Part shown: piece after piece, positions 18,364 to 27,847 of the stretch | Numbering within the stretch: the first letter of the stretch is position 1 | Layout: each line of letters begins with the position of its first letter | DNA from: Brachybacterium halotolerans | GTDB taxonomy: Bacteria > Actinomycetota > Actinomycetes > Actinomycetales > Dermabacteraceae | Length of the DNA stretch: 64,000 nucleotides | Direction of reading: 5' to 3' | Assembly (NCBI RefSeq): GCF_016623465.1 | Contig: NZ_JAEDAJ010000014.1 | Location: 1 to 64,000, forward strand | The notes under the pieces: generated by a model | What the model was told of the DNA's origin: nothing | The model's database searches: none | Seen by the model: only the letters and a program-made list of their open reading frames with translations | Translations under genes and position numbers: made by a program

Positions 18364-19436
18364 GAGGCGCCTCCGATCGAGGTGCGCAGCCGTGGGTCCA
18401 CGGCCACGGCGGCGAGGTCGGTGAGGATGTTCGCGATCACGTAGACGAGCGCGACGACGAAGGTCACGCCGATCACGAGCGGGAGGTCCTGAGAGGTCAC
18501 GGCCGTCACCAGCACCTGGCCGATGCCCTGGCGGGAGAAGATCACCTCGACCACGACCGCGCCGGAGATCAGCGATCCCAGTCCCCATCCCGAGAGCGCG
18601 ATCCCCGGCAGGGCGGCATGGCGCAGGACGTGGCGCCAGCGCACGTCGCCAGGGCGCGTGCCGCGCGAGAGGGCGGAGAGCACGAAGGGCTGGCGCGAGG
18701 CGGCGTCGAACTCGTCCCGCGTGACCTGGGCGAGGAAGCCGCCGAGCGGGACGCCCAGGGTGAGCGCGGGCAGCACGAGCCCTGCGGGGCCGTCGTCGAC
18801 CACCGGGAGCCACTGCAGGGTCACCGCGAAGACGACGAGCAGCACCACGCCGAGCCAGAAGTGGGGCAGGGCGGCGAGGACGACCTCGAGGCCCGAGCCG
18901 ATGCGCGCGGCGAGTCCGGGACGGGCGGCCGTGAGCAGGGTGCTGCCGATCGCGATCGCCCAGGCGATCGCGAGGGAGGCGCCGGTCAGCTGCAGCGTGG
19001 GGACGATCTGCTCGGCGATGATCCGGGCCACGGGCTCCTTCATCGTGTACGAGCTGCCGAGGTCCCCGCGCACCAGACCGCCCAGGAAGTCCGCGTACTG
19101 CACGAGCAGGGGCTGGTCGAAGCCGTATTGCGCGCGCACCGCGGCGACGGTCTCCGGCGGCGGGTTCGCCGAGGCGCCGCCCAGGATCGCGAGCGCCGGA
19201 TCACCCGGCACGAGGTGCTGCAGGAAGAACACGATGGTCGCGACGGCCCACAGCAGGACCAGGGCGGAGAGCACGCGCAGCGCGATCCGTCCGGGCAGGG
19301 AGGCGCGCAGGCGGGCGAGCAGGGCGGCCGGCGGCGCGGCGGGTCCGGGGCCGGCCGGCTGGGCCGGCTCCTCGGGGCTGACGGGGCCGACGGGGCCGAC
19401 GGTTGCTGGGGCGGAGGACGTGGTCTCGGCGGTCAT
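18360..19436 (-). CDS. ABC transporter permease (DppB type)
   Basis: A 358-residue permease with a Pro/Ala-rich cytoplasmic N terminus (about 45 residues), a first membrane segment at about 53-75, and the DppB-type VPGDPALAILGG periplasmic-side motif. The EAA loop region is ALSRGTRPGDVRWRHVLRHAALP. It is separated by one base from the binding-protein stop and overlaps the DppC-type gene by ATGA. Partner subunit of the importer. The long N-terminal extension is unusual but low in complexity. Confidence 0.92.
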   Translation of the reverse strand: MTAETTSSAPATVGPVGPVSPEEPAQPAGPGPAAPPAALLARLRASLPGRIALRVLSALVLLWAVATIVFFLQHLVPGDPALAILGGASANPPPETVAAVRAQYGFDQPLLVQYADFLGGLVRGDLGSSYTMKEPVARIIAEQIVPTLQLTGASLAIAWAIAIGSTLLTAARPGLAARIGSGLEVVLAALPHFWLGVVLLVVFAVTLQWLPVVDDGPAGLVLPALTLGVPLGGFLAQVTRDEFDAASRQPFVLSALSRGTRPGDVRWRHVLRHAALPGIALSGWGLGSLISGAVVVEVIFSRQGIGQVLVTAVTSQDLPLVIGVTFVVALVYVIANILTDLAAVAVDPRLRTSIGGAS

Positions 19437-19437
19437 C

Positions 19438-21093
19438 TCAGGCTCCGTCCCGGATCAGGTAGGCGTCGTGCAGCACGGGCTCGCCCTCGCTGGGCTCGAT
19501 CCAGATGTCCTTGACCTGGTCGGACCGTGTCGCCAGGCGGGTCTGGACGGGATACAGCGGCAGGTGCCAGGCCTGGGACGTGAGGATCCCCTGGGCCGTG
19601 GAGTACAGCTGCTGCTGCTTCTCGGGATCGGTGGTGCCGGCGGCCTCGACGAGGGTCTTGTCCAGCTCGTCGTCGTAGTCGCGGGCCACGTTCTGCCCGT
19701 TGTCGATGTCGAGGGTCTCCTTCGAGAACTTGATGTACATGACGCCGGGCGTGGGGCTGTTCCAGTAGCGGCCCTGCAGGTCGTAGGCCGTGGGGTCCGT
19801 CTTGATCGCGGTCATCGAGGCGGCGTCCTTCGGCTGCAGCTCCACCTTGATCCCCACCCGCTTCTCCATCGCCTGGAAGTTCTGGAAGATCGTGAGGTCC
19901 GCTGGGGGCGTCTCCCCGGGATCGGAGTTGTACGGCAGGCGCAGGGTGAGGGTCTTCCCGTCCTTCGTGCGGTAGCCGTCCTCGTCGCGCCCCGTCCAGC
20001 CGGCCTCGTCCAGCAGCTTCGCGGCCTTGTCCGGGTCGTAGGGGAAGGGCTCGTGGTAGCTCTCGTCGTAGTCGGGGGTGCCGCTGGACAGGGCGTTGCC
20101 CTCGTAGGGGAACACGCCCGCGTAGGCGCTCTCGACGATCCCGGGGGCGTCGGCCGCATGCACGATCGCGCGGCGCACGCGCACATCGGACAGCTGCGGG
20201 CTGTCGGTGTTGAAGTCCAGCGCGAAGGGGACGCCGGAGTGCACGAAGTCGTCGGTGTCGATGCGGGAGTCGGCGGTCGCCGCGGGCACGGACTCGGGCG
20301 GGAGGTTGAAGATCGCCTGCGCCTTCCCGGACTGCAGGGCGCCGAAGCGGGCGGTGTTGTCCTTGAGGAAGCGCCAGGTGACCTTCTCGAGGTAGGCAGG
20401 TCCCTGGTGCTTCGCGTCCGCCGGGGCGGAGTCGTAGTCGTCGTTGCGCTCCAGCACGACCTCCTGGTTCCGCTTCCACTCGGCGACCTTGAAGGGGCCC
20501 GTCCCGACGGGCGCCGCGCAGTTCGCCTCGAGCCCGCGGGCCATCGCCCGGGGGGACTCGATCCCGAAGAACGCCTGCGAGAGAACGGTCAGCAGCGGCG
20601 AGTAGGGGCGCTTGAGGGTCACGCGCACGGTGTGCTCGGAGACCGCGGTCGCCTTCTCGAAATAAGGCGAGAGGTACAGCAGGTCGGTCGAGGACTGCGT
20701 GTCCGGGTCCATGATCTGCTCGAAGTTCGCGACCACGGCGTCGGCGTCCAGGGGCTCACCGTCGGTGAACTCGACGCCCTTCTTGAGGTGGAAGTCGTAG
20801 GTCTTCCCGTCCTTCGACACGTCCCAGGACTGGGCGAGCCAGGGCACGACCGTGCCGTCGGCCTTCATCGAGACCAGCGAGTCGAGGTACTGGCGGGCGA
20901 TGTAGGTCTGCGGCATGTCGCCGCTGTTGTGGGGGTCCAGGCAGGTCGGTTCGCGGTCGGTCGCGTACACGAGGTCCCCGCCCTCCTTCGTGCCCGTGGG
21001 CAGCGAGGCGGAGGGATCGGCGGTCCCGCAGCCGGCGAGCACCGTGAGGGCGAGGAGCGCTGCGGCGGCGGAGAGAGCGGGGCGGGGTCGCAT
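19438..21093 (-). CDS. Substrate-binding lipoprotein of peptide/nickel-type ABC importer
   Basis: A 551-residue family 5 extracellular solute-binding lipoprotein. The signal peptide ends in lipobox LAGC (Cys22). Family features follow: DREPTCLDPHNSGD near the N terminus, the FHLKKGVEFTDGEPLDADAVV signature (about 120-140, quoted in part) and DVRVRRAIVHAAD. First gene of the operon. A promoter can be drawn on the minus strand with -35 TTTGGC (21207-21212), a 17-bp spacer and -10 TAGGGT (21184-21189). Family 5 proteins bind peptides, nickel, glutathione or, in monooxygenase-linked loci, organosulfur compounds; the latter is inferred from context. Confidence 0.9.
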   Translation of the reverse strand: MRPRPALSAAAALLALTVLAGCGTADPSASLPTGTKEGGDLVYATDREPTCLDPHNSGDMPQTYIARQYLDSLVSMKADGTVVPWLAQSWDVSKDGKTYDFHLKKGVEFTDGEPLDADAVVANFEQIMDPDTQSSTDLLYLSPYFEKATAVSEHTVRVTLKRPYSPLLTVLSQAFFGIESPRAMARGLEANCAAPVGTGPFKVAEWKRNQEVVLERNDDYDSAPADAKHQGPAYLEKVTWRFLKDNTARFGALQSGKAQAIFNLPPESVPAATADSRIDTDDFVHSGVPFALDFNTDSPQLSDVRVRRAIVHAADAPGIVESAYAGVFPYEGNALSSGTPDYDESYHEPFPYDPDKAAKLLDEAGWTGRDEDGYRTKDGKTLTLRLPYNSDPGETPPADLTIFQNFQAMEKRVGIKVELQPKDAASMTAIKTDPTAYDLQGRYWNSPTPGVMYIKFSKETLDIDNGQNVARDYDDELDKTLVEAAGTTDPEKQQQLYSTAQGILTSQAWHLPLYPVQTRLATRSDQVKDIWIEPSEGEPVLHDAYLIRDGA

Positions 21094-21183
21094 GGGCGGC
21101 TCCTGGTGTGCGGGACGGGGACGCGGGCCGACGGGGCGAGCTGGGCGCGGGCGGACGGTCGGATGGGCCCTGGGACCCGGCCG

Positions 21184-21212
21184 ACCCTAAGCAGGTGTGA
21201 TGGCGGGCCAAA
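21184..21212 (-). promoter_or_regulatory. Promoter of the ABC/DszC-like operon
   Basis: On the minus strand, TTTGGC (21212-21207) and TAGGGT (21189-21184) are separated by 17 bases. One copy of the TGTGAYGGCG motif lies within the spacer, the position expected for a repressor site. Confidence 0.45.
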
Positions 21213-21298
21213 GGTTTGTGACGGCGTGCGTCGGAGCGCGGACGGTCGGTGCTGCCGCCGGTCGCGGACGGCGGCATGCGCCGTCATCCGCCGTCACA
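21196..21298. promoter_or_regulatory. Multi-copy TGTGAYGGCG operator-like array
   Basis: TGTGATGGCG occurs at 21196-21205 and TGTGACGGCG at 21217-21226, 21 bp apart (two helical turns). The reverse complement CGCCGTCACA occurs at 21289-21298, with a shorter copy (CGCCGTCATC) directly before it at 21279-21288. The last of these forms a perfect inverted repeat GACGGCG-GCATG-CGCCGTC (21267-21285). The array lies between the divergent ABC operon and the DszA-like gene and is probably a shared regulatory region. The regulator is unknown. Confidence 0.45.
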
Positions 21299-21380
21299 CG
21301 GGATGCGTCCGTGGGACCCGGCGGCGGAGAGTGCAGGGCGTCGAGCCCCACCCGCACCCGCTGATCACCCAGGACGGTCC

Positions 21381-22739
21381 ATGTCGCCCAAACCGCTCAT
21401 CCTCAACCTGTTCGAGATGAACTGCGTCGGCCACATCACGCACGGGCTGTGGCGCCTGCCCGGGAACAACCGCCACCGGTACACCGACCTGGACTACTGG
21501 ACGGAGCTCGCGCGGATCGCCGAGGACGGCGGGTTCACCGCGATCTTCCTGGCCGACGTCCAGGGCGCCTACGACGTCTACGGCGGCTCGGCCGAGACCG
21601 CGCTGCGCGAGGGGCTGCAGATCCCCAGCAACGATCCGATGCTCGTGGTCCCGGCGATGGCCGCGGTCACCGAGCGCCTGGGCTTCGGCATCACGTTCTC
21701 CACGAGCTACGAGCCGCCCTTCGCCTTCGCGCGCCGCATGTCGACGCTCGACCACCTCACCGGCGGCCGCGTGGGCTGGAACATCGTCACCTCCTACCTG
21801 CCCAACGCGGCCCGCAACTTCGGCCTCTCCGAGGAGATCGAGCACGATCACCGCTACGAGATCGCCGACGAGTACCTCGAGGTGCTCTACAAGCTGTGGG
21901 AGGGCTCCTGGGACGACGGGGCCGTGGTGCGCGACGCTGAGGGCGCGGTGTACACCGACCCCGCGAAGGTGCACCGGATCGACCACGAGGGCGCGAACTT
22001 CCGCGTCGCCGGCCCGCACCTGGCCGAGCCGTCCCCGCAGCGCACGCCCACACTGATCCTCGCGACGGCGTCCCCTGCGGGCGCGAAGCGCGCGGGCGAG
22101 TACGCCGAGATCGTCTTCACCCACGGCCCGCTTCTCGAGCGCACCGTCCCCGCCGTGCGCGAGGCCGCCGTGGCCGCCGGGCGCGACGCCTCCGACCCGA
22201 AGTTCGTGGTCCAGGCGGCCGTGATCACCGCGCCCACGCAGGAGGAGGTCGACGAGAAGCTCGCCCGCTACAAGGCGCACCGCTCGACCGAGGGCATGCT
22301 CGTCCACCAGTCCGTGCCGATCCGTGCGCTCGGCCACCCGCGCGAGCGCACCATCGCCGAGGCCCTCGAGATCGAGGGCCTCCCCGCCGACACCCCCGTC
22401 GGCCGCAAGGGGGCGCACGAGACCGTCGGCGACCTGCTCGACGCGGTCGACGAGGCCTGGCAGGACCGCTTCTTCGTGGCCGGGACGCCCGAGGTCGTGG
22501 CCGACGCGATCGAGCACTGGCTCGATGTCGAGGGCATCGACGGCATCAACCTGCGCCAGTACCACTCCTTCGACACGGTGCGGGACTTCGCCGAGCTGGT
22601 CTCCCCGATCCTGCGCGAGCGCGGACGGCTGCCGCAGCGGGAGGGCACCCTGCGCGGGCGGCTCTCGGGCGCGGACCGGCTGCCGGACTCGCATCCCGCG
22701 GCCAGGTTCCGCGGGGCCTTCGAGGGCGTCGGGGTCTGA
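21381..22739 (+). CDS. DszA/NtaA-type FMNH2-dependent monooxygenase
   Basis: A 452-residue luciferase-fold monooxygenase of the NtaA/SnaA/DszA group: NLFEMNCVGHITHGLW at the N terminus, GFTAIFLADVQG, FGITFSTSYEPPF, GWNIVTSYLPNAARNFG and FVVAGTPEVVADAIEHWL. In characterised relatives these segments bind FMNH2 and substrate (DszA sulfone cleavage, NtaA nitrilotriacetate oxidation). Start ATG at 21381 with AGGA 8 bases upstream. It diverges from an importer operon that ends in a DszC-like gene, so the pair resembles a sulfone desulfurisation pathway without DszB. No flavin reductase gene is seen nearby. Confidence 0.9.
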   Translation: MSPKPLILNLFEMNCVGHITHGLWRLPGNNRHRYTDLDYWTELARIAEDGGFTAIFLADVQGAYDVYGGSAETALREGLQIPSNDPMLVVPAMAAVTERLGFGITFSTSYEPPFAFARRMSTLDHLTGGRVGWNIVTSYLPNAARNFGLSEEIEHDHRYEIADEYLEVLYKLWEGSWDDGAVVRDAEGAVYTDPAKVHRIDHEGANFRVAGPHLAEPSPQRTPTLILATASPAGAKRAGEYAEIVFTHGPLLERTVPAVREAAVAAGRDASDPKFVVQAAVITAPTQEEVDEKLARYKAHRSTEGMLVHQSVPIRALGHPRERTIAEALEIEGLPADTPVGRKGAHETVGDLLDAVDEAWQDRFFVAGTPEVVADAIEHWLDVEGIDGINLRQYHSFDTVRDFAELVSPILRERGRLPQREGTLRGRLSGADRLPDSHPAARFRGAFEGVGV

Positions 22740-22808
22740 GGTCCGGTACGACGGGCCCGGGCACCGCAGGGCGGGGCGGTCGACGAACGGCGGCGCGGTC
22801 GGCGGGCC

Positions 22809-22821
22809 TAGACTCGACCGG
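22809..22821 (+). promoter_or_regulatory. Leaderless-type -10 box
   Basis: TAGACT at 22809-22814 is followed by seven bases and then a GTG codon at 22822, the same geometry as at many other genes in this window. Confidence 0.4.
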
Positions 22822-22896
22822 GTGACGCAGACCTCGGCCCCGCTCACCCAGGACCCTCTCGCCTCCCTCGTCGCCGCGCTCGGCGGGCGGGGCTGA
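22822..22896 (+). CDS. Candidate 24-residue leader peptide upstream of TetR gene
   Basis: A 25-codon frame starting GTG and ending TGA just 7 bases before the tetR-type ATG. The peptide begins VTQTSAPLTQ and ends VAALGGRG. It would be translated from a leaderless transcript, given TAGACT 7 bases upstream. It is in a different frame from the regulator, whose own ribosome site is weak (GAGAG), so translational coupling is plausible. No homologue is known to me. It could instead be chance sequence in a short 5' leader. Confidence 0.35.
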   Translation: MTQTSAPLTQDPLASLVAALGGRG

Positions 22897-22903
22897 GAGC
22901 GCG

Positions 22904-23518
22904 ATGAGTCTGTCCTCGGTCGAGCAGGGCGACCCCGCATCCGATCGGTCCGGGGCTCGTGGCCCCCGTGCACGCCGATACGACCCGGACCGCCGCGACC
23001 GCATCATCGACGCGTGCCTGGACGTGATCGCCGAGCACGGGCTGGCGGGCACCTCGCACCGTCGCGTCGCCGCTGCGGCCGATGTCCCCCTCGGCTCGAT
23101 GACCTACCACTTCAGCGGCATGGACGAACTGCTCCGCGAGGCCTTCACGCGCTTCGCCGACTCCGTCGCCCGGAAGGCCGAGCGGCGCATGGCCGCGGCC
23201 GAGGACCTCGACGGCGCGCTCGCCGAGTTCAGCCGGAACATCGACGAGGACGTCCTGGCCACGCAGCGCGACCTGATCCTCACCCTCGAGCTCTACACGC
23301 TCGCCGCGCGCAGGCCCGAGTTCCGCGACATCACCACCACCTGGATGACGCGCACCCGCGCGACCCTCGAGCCCTTCGTCGACCCGCGCACCGGGCAGAT
23401 CCTCGACGCCATGAACGAGGGGCTCACGATCCACCGCGCCCTGCACGCGGACCCCGCGAGCGAAGGCCTCGCGGCCGACGCCCTCGCCCGGATCGCGCGC
23501 GGGACCGACCAGCACTGA
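22904..23518 (+). CDS. TetR-family transcriptional regulator
   Basis: A 204-residue regulator. An Arg-rich N-terminal tail (residues 1-25) is followed by a TetR helix-turn-helix at about 32-78 (IIDACLDVIAEHGLAGTSHRRVA, then PLGSMTYHFSGMDELLREAF, each a part of the domain). The C-terminal ligand domain is of the TetR_C type with ETR-like helix EFRDITTTWMTRTRATLE. It lies 164 bp downstream of the DszA-type gene on the same strand and converges on an MFS gene 20 bp away. It is a reasonable candidate regulator of either the sulfur locus or the MFS exporter (inference). Confidence 0.88.
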   Translation: MSLSSVEQGDPASDRSGARGPRARRYDPDRRDRIIDACLDVIAEHGLAGTSHRRVAAAADVPLGSMTYHFSGMDELLREAFTRFADSVARKAERRMAAAEDLDGALAEFSRNIDEDVLATQRDLILTLELYTLAARRPEFRDITTTWMTRTRATLEPFVDPRTGQILDAMNEGLTIHRALHADPASEGLAADALARIARGTDQH

Positions 23519-23538
23519 GACCGGCTCGGGTTCCTCGA

Positions 23539-24843
23539 TCAGACTCGTCGGCCGCGCAGCGCCCCCGCCGCGACGATGACGGCGAGCCCCGCGACCGGCA
23601 CCACCAGCAGGCCGACCCGCAGTGATGCGGCGTCGGCGATCAGCCCCACCACCGGCGGCGAGGCGAGGAAGCCGAGGCGCATCAGCCAGGAGACCACGGT
23701 CAGCCCGGTGCCGTGGCGCAGTCCGGGCAGCTCGTCGGCGTGCCCCATGGCGGCCGGGACCAGCGTCGCGCAGCCCAGGCCCGCCGCGGCGAAGCCGAGG
23801 ATGACGGCGGGGACCGTGGCGACCGCGAGGGCGGCGCCCATGCCGATGGCGATGAGGAGCCCACCCGCGCGGGCGACGGTCCGCTGGCCGAAGCGGTCGA
23901 CCAGGCGGTCGCCGACGAGGCGGCCGACGAACTGCGCCCCGACCAGCGCGATGTACCCGTAGGCGGCGACCGCCGCGCTCGCGCCCAGGTCCCGGCCCAG
24001 GAACAGTGCGGCCCACGAGTTGCCCGAGTCCTCGACGACGGTGCCGCCGATCGCGAGCACGACCAGCGCCGCGAGCAGCAGGAGGGTGCGGGTGGAGATG
24101 CGGGCGGCGGCCGACGGGCCCGCGCCGGACGGGGCCGTGTCGGGCGCCGCGTGCTCGGGCTCCGCGTGCTCCGTCTCCATGCGCTCGGGCTCAGGCTCCG
24201 GGACGGAGACCGGCGCGGAGTCCGGCGCCTGCGCGTCCTGCGCGCCCTCGTCCTTCCCTGGCAGGCAGAAGCGGAGTGCGACCAGCGAGATGACGGCGAA
24301 GAGCACCGCCGAGACCGTCAGGTGGATCCCGAGCGGCACGCGGAGGGCGATCGCGGCGGCAGCCATCGAGCCGCCCAGCACCGCTCCGATCGACCACACC
24401 GCATGGAACGAGTTGAGGATCGAGCGGCGGTAGGCGCGCTGCACGCGCAGCCCGTGAGCGTTCTGGGCGACGTCGGTGATCGCGTCGCACGCGCCCGCGA
24501 GACCCAGCGCGAGCGCGAACATCGCGGCGGAGGGCGCGGCGGAGACCATCAGCAGCGCGAGCGCCGTCAGCACCGTGCCGATGGTCGCCGCGCGGGCGGA
24601 TCCCAGGCGCCTGATCGCGGGCGCCGCCGCGAGCCCGGCGAGGATCGCGCCCGTGGGGAAGGCGGCGATGGCCAGGCCGTACGTGGAGTTCGCGAGCCCC
24701 AGGGACTGCTTGATCTCGGGGTAGCGGGGGAGCACGTTGGCGAGCAGGGCGCCGTTGGTGAGGAACAGCGCCGCCACCGCCCAGCGGGCGCGGCGGAGTC
24801 GGGCCAGGGGCGCCGCGGCCCGGGCCGGTCGAAGAGCGGTCAT
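23539..24843 (-). CDS. MFS transporter
   Basis: A 434-residue twelve-segment major facilitator protein, with NSTYGLAIAAFPTGAI and a GPLC-like AACDAITDVAQNAHGL region resembling the fucose-permease/YbjJ-like subgroup. The central loop (about residues 203-240) is an acidic Pro/Glu-rich stretch with EPEPERMETEHAEPEH. The ATG at 24843 is preceded on its strand by TACAGT (24856-24851) with 7 bases between, a leaderless promoter arrangement. Substrate unknown. The preceding TetR gene converges from the other side. Confidence 0.85.
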   Translation of the reverse strand: MTALRPARAAAPLARLRRARWAVAALFLTNGALLANVLPRYPEIKQSLGLANSTYGLAIAAFPTGAILAGLAAAPAIRRLGSARAATIGTVLTALALLMVSAAPSAAMFALALGLAGACDAITDVAQNAHGLRVQRAYRRSILNSFHAVWSIGAVLGGSMAAAAIALRVPLGIHLTVSAVLFAVISLVALRFCLPGKDEGAQDAQAPDSAPVSVPEPEPERMETEHAEPEHAAPDTAPSGAGPSAAARISTRTLLLLAALVVLAIGGTVVEDSGNSWAALFLGRDLGASAAVAAYGYIALVGAQFVGRLVGDRLVDRFGQRTVARAGGLLIAIGMGAALAVATVPAVILGFAAAGLGCATLVPAAMGHADELPGLRHGTGLTVVSWLMRLGFLASPPVVGLIADAASLRVGLLVVPVAGLAVIVAAGALRGRRV

Positions 24844-25004
24844 GTGTACGACTGTACGCTCCGCGGGAACGCGCGCGCGAGCGTCCCGCGAGGGGTCGCG
24901 AGAACGCGCGCGAGGAGAAGGCGTGGAGAGGGCGACGCCGCGACCGTCGGCCGGCGCCGTCGGGCCCGTCGGCCCCTCGTCCCGTCCCGCAGGACGATCG
25001 TCCC

Positions 25005-25033
25005 GTGACGTGAGACGTCATGGCTCGTAGTGT
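25005..25033 (+). promoter_or_regulatory. gdhA promoter with overlapping operator-like inverted repeat
   Basis: -35 GTGACG (25005-25010), a 17-bp spacer and -10 TAGTGT (25028-25033). A perfect inverted repeat TGACGT-GAG-ACGTCA (25006-25020) covers the -35 box, the expected place for a repressor. Predicted transcription start is near 25040, which puts the tandem repeats in the 5' UTR. The regulator is not identified; the motif does not match the AmtR or GlnR consensus that I know. Confidence 0.5.
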
Positions 25034-25047
25034 GTCCCCAGCGCCCC

Positions 25048-26521
<1,474 letters not shown>

Positions 26522-26554
26522 TCCGCAGCGCGGCCGTCCCCGCGTGGCCGGCCG

Positions 26555-26612
26555 GCGAGAAGTACGAAACGGTTGCCAAGATCGATCTTGGCAACCGTTT
26601 CGTACTTCTCGC
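26555..26612. terminator. 58-bp perfect palindrome between convergent genes
   Basis: Two 29-base arms meet with no loop at the centre AAGATC|GATCTT. The left arm begins GCGAGAAGTACG. It sits between gdhA (ends 26521) and the leftward phosphotransferase (ends 26669), where a bidirectional terminator is expected. It is AT-richer than its surroundings, lacks a T tract and is far longer than a typical terminator stem, so another role (protein site, replicative or mobile element) is possible. Confidence 0.6.
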
Positions 26613-26668
26613 GCTGTCGCGGCGTGGATGGGGCCGCATCGCGCCGGCTCGGGCCGCCTCGAGCGGGG

Positions 26669-27835
26669 TCAGTCGGCGCCGAGGCGCGCGCGGAGGGTGT
26701 CACGCAGGATGGGAAGCGCCGTGGAGTAGTGGTCGTCGGCCGCGCGGCGCTCGGCCACCCGGCCTGCGACGTGAAGCAGCATCGCGGTCTTCTCAAAGAT
26801 CTCCCACGCGTCGCGCCGAGCGTGCAGACCAGCAGGGTCGAGCGTCCGGGCGGGCAGGAGCGGCGTCTGGCCCTCGAGGCGCGGCAGCTCGGACGCATCG
26901 TCGAGCCGTGCGCGCGCGTGCAGGTAGCTGCCCATGAAGTCCTCGATCTCCTCCTCGGTGAGCGGCACGTACCAGGGGCCGCCGTGCACCGGGCCTCCGA
27001 TGATCGCGAGGTCCCGCGCCGGATCGTCACCCATCGACCACTCGAAGTCGATGAAGCGGGGGACCTGCGCGTCCCACACGATGTTCGTCGCGCACAGGTC
27101 GCCGTGGCTGAGCACGAATCCCTCGAGATCCGCGAAGGCGGAGTCGGCCGCCCGCAGCCGTTGTGCGGCGGACCGAAGGATGCCCGGGCCTCCGACCCCT
27201 GCGAGCACCTCCGCGTCCACCGACTCCGTGTCGGCCTCGAAGAGCTCGAGGAGCGAGAGGCGACCGGACTCCATGCGCTCCCATGGATCCGCCCCGAGCG
27301 TCACCGGACCGCGCCCCGGCGTCGCCACTCGATGCAGGTGGGCGAGACGTTCCGCGTGAGCAGCCAGGTGGTCCCGGGTCCATTGTGCGGGCGCCAGGAT
27401 GCGACCGGGCACGGGAGTCGTCACCAGGTACGGTGCCCCGAGGGGGCTCGACTCCGCATCGTCGTGCAGGGCGAGGGGCTCGGGGCCGACGTCGGGCGGC
27501 AGCTGGGTGAGGGCGGCGAGCTCGTCGGCGAGAGGGTGGGCGGGAGCGTGCCAGGGGATCCGCACCAGCAGTGCGGTGCCGTCCTCCGCGCGCAGACGCC
27601 ATGCGGCGAAGGTCTCGCCGGTGCCGAGCAGCTCGACGTGCGCAGGGCCGCCCAGGCCGGCGAGCCGGGAATGCTTGGATTGGCCCGGAAGGCGCCGTGC
27701 ATGACCTGCGTCCCGCAGGGGGAGCAGCAGAGTCTCCTCTTGCCAGGCGCGCTGGATCCGCTTCCCCATCTGGGGTGAGGCGGCCGCTGGGGGAGTGGGC
27801 ACCGGGGCGGTCGCGGGGGAGGGCGTGCCGGTCAT
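26669..27835 (-). CDS. Aminoglycoside phosphotransferase-family kinase
   Basis: A 388-residue APH/choline-kinase-fold protein. The catalytic loop LSHGDLCATNIVWD (about residues 240-253) has the Brenner-type HGD..N motif, followed by FIDFEWSMGDDPARDLA (DFG-equivalent Asp). The N-terminal 60 residues contain a Pro/Ala-rich start and a basic stretch and are not part of the usual fold. The family phosphorylates small molecules or sugars, so resistance should not be assumed. It is 12 bp upstream on the map of the NAD(P)-binding gene 27848-28555 and may be co-transcribed with it. A weak ribosome site precedes the ATG. Confidence 0.85.
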   Translation of the reverse strand: MTGTPSPATAPVPTPPAAASPQMGKRIQRAWQEETLLLPLRDAGHARRLPGQSKHSRLAGLGGPAHVELLGTGETFAAWRLRAEDGTALLVRIPWHAPAHPLADELAALTQLPPDVGPEPLALHDDAESSPLGAPYLVTTPVPGRILAPAQWTRDHLAAHAERLAHLHRVATPGRGPVTLGADPWERMESGRLSLLELFEADTESVDAEVLAGVGGPGILRSAAQRLRAADSAFADLEGFVLSHGDLCATNIVWDAQVPRFIDFEWSMGDDPARDLAIIGGPVHGGPWYVPLTEEEIEDFMGSYLHARARLDDASELPRLEGQTPLLPARTLDPAGLHARRDAWEIFEKTAMLLHVAGRVAERRAADDHYSTALPILRDTLRARLGAD

Positions 27836-27847
27836 CGTGGTCTCTTC

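Noticed and set aside
26555-26612. Possible insertion-sequence terminal repeat
   Set aside because: No transposase, no second copy nearby and no target duplication; kept as a palindromic terminator-like element.
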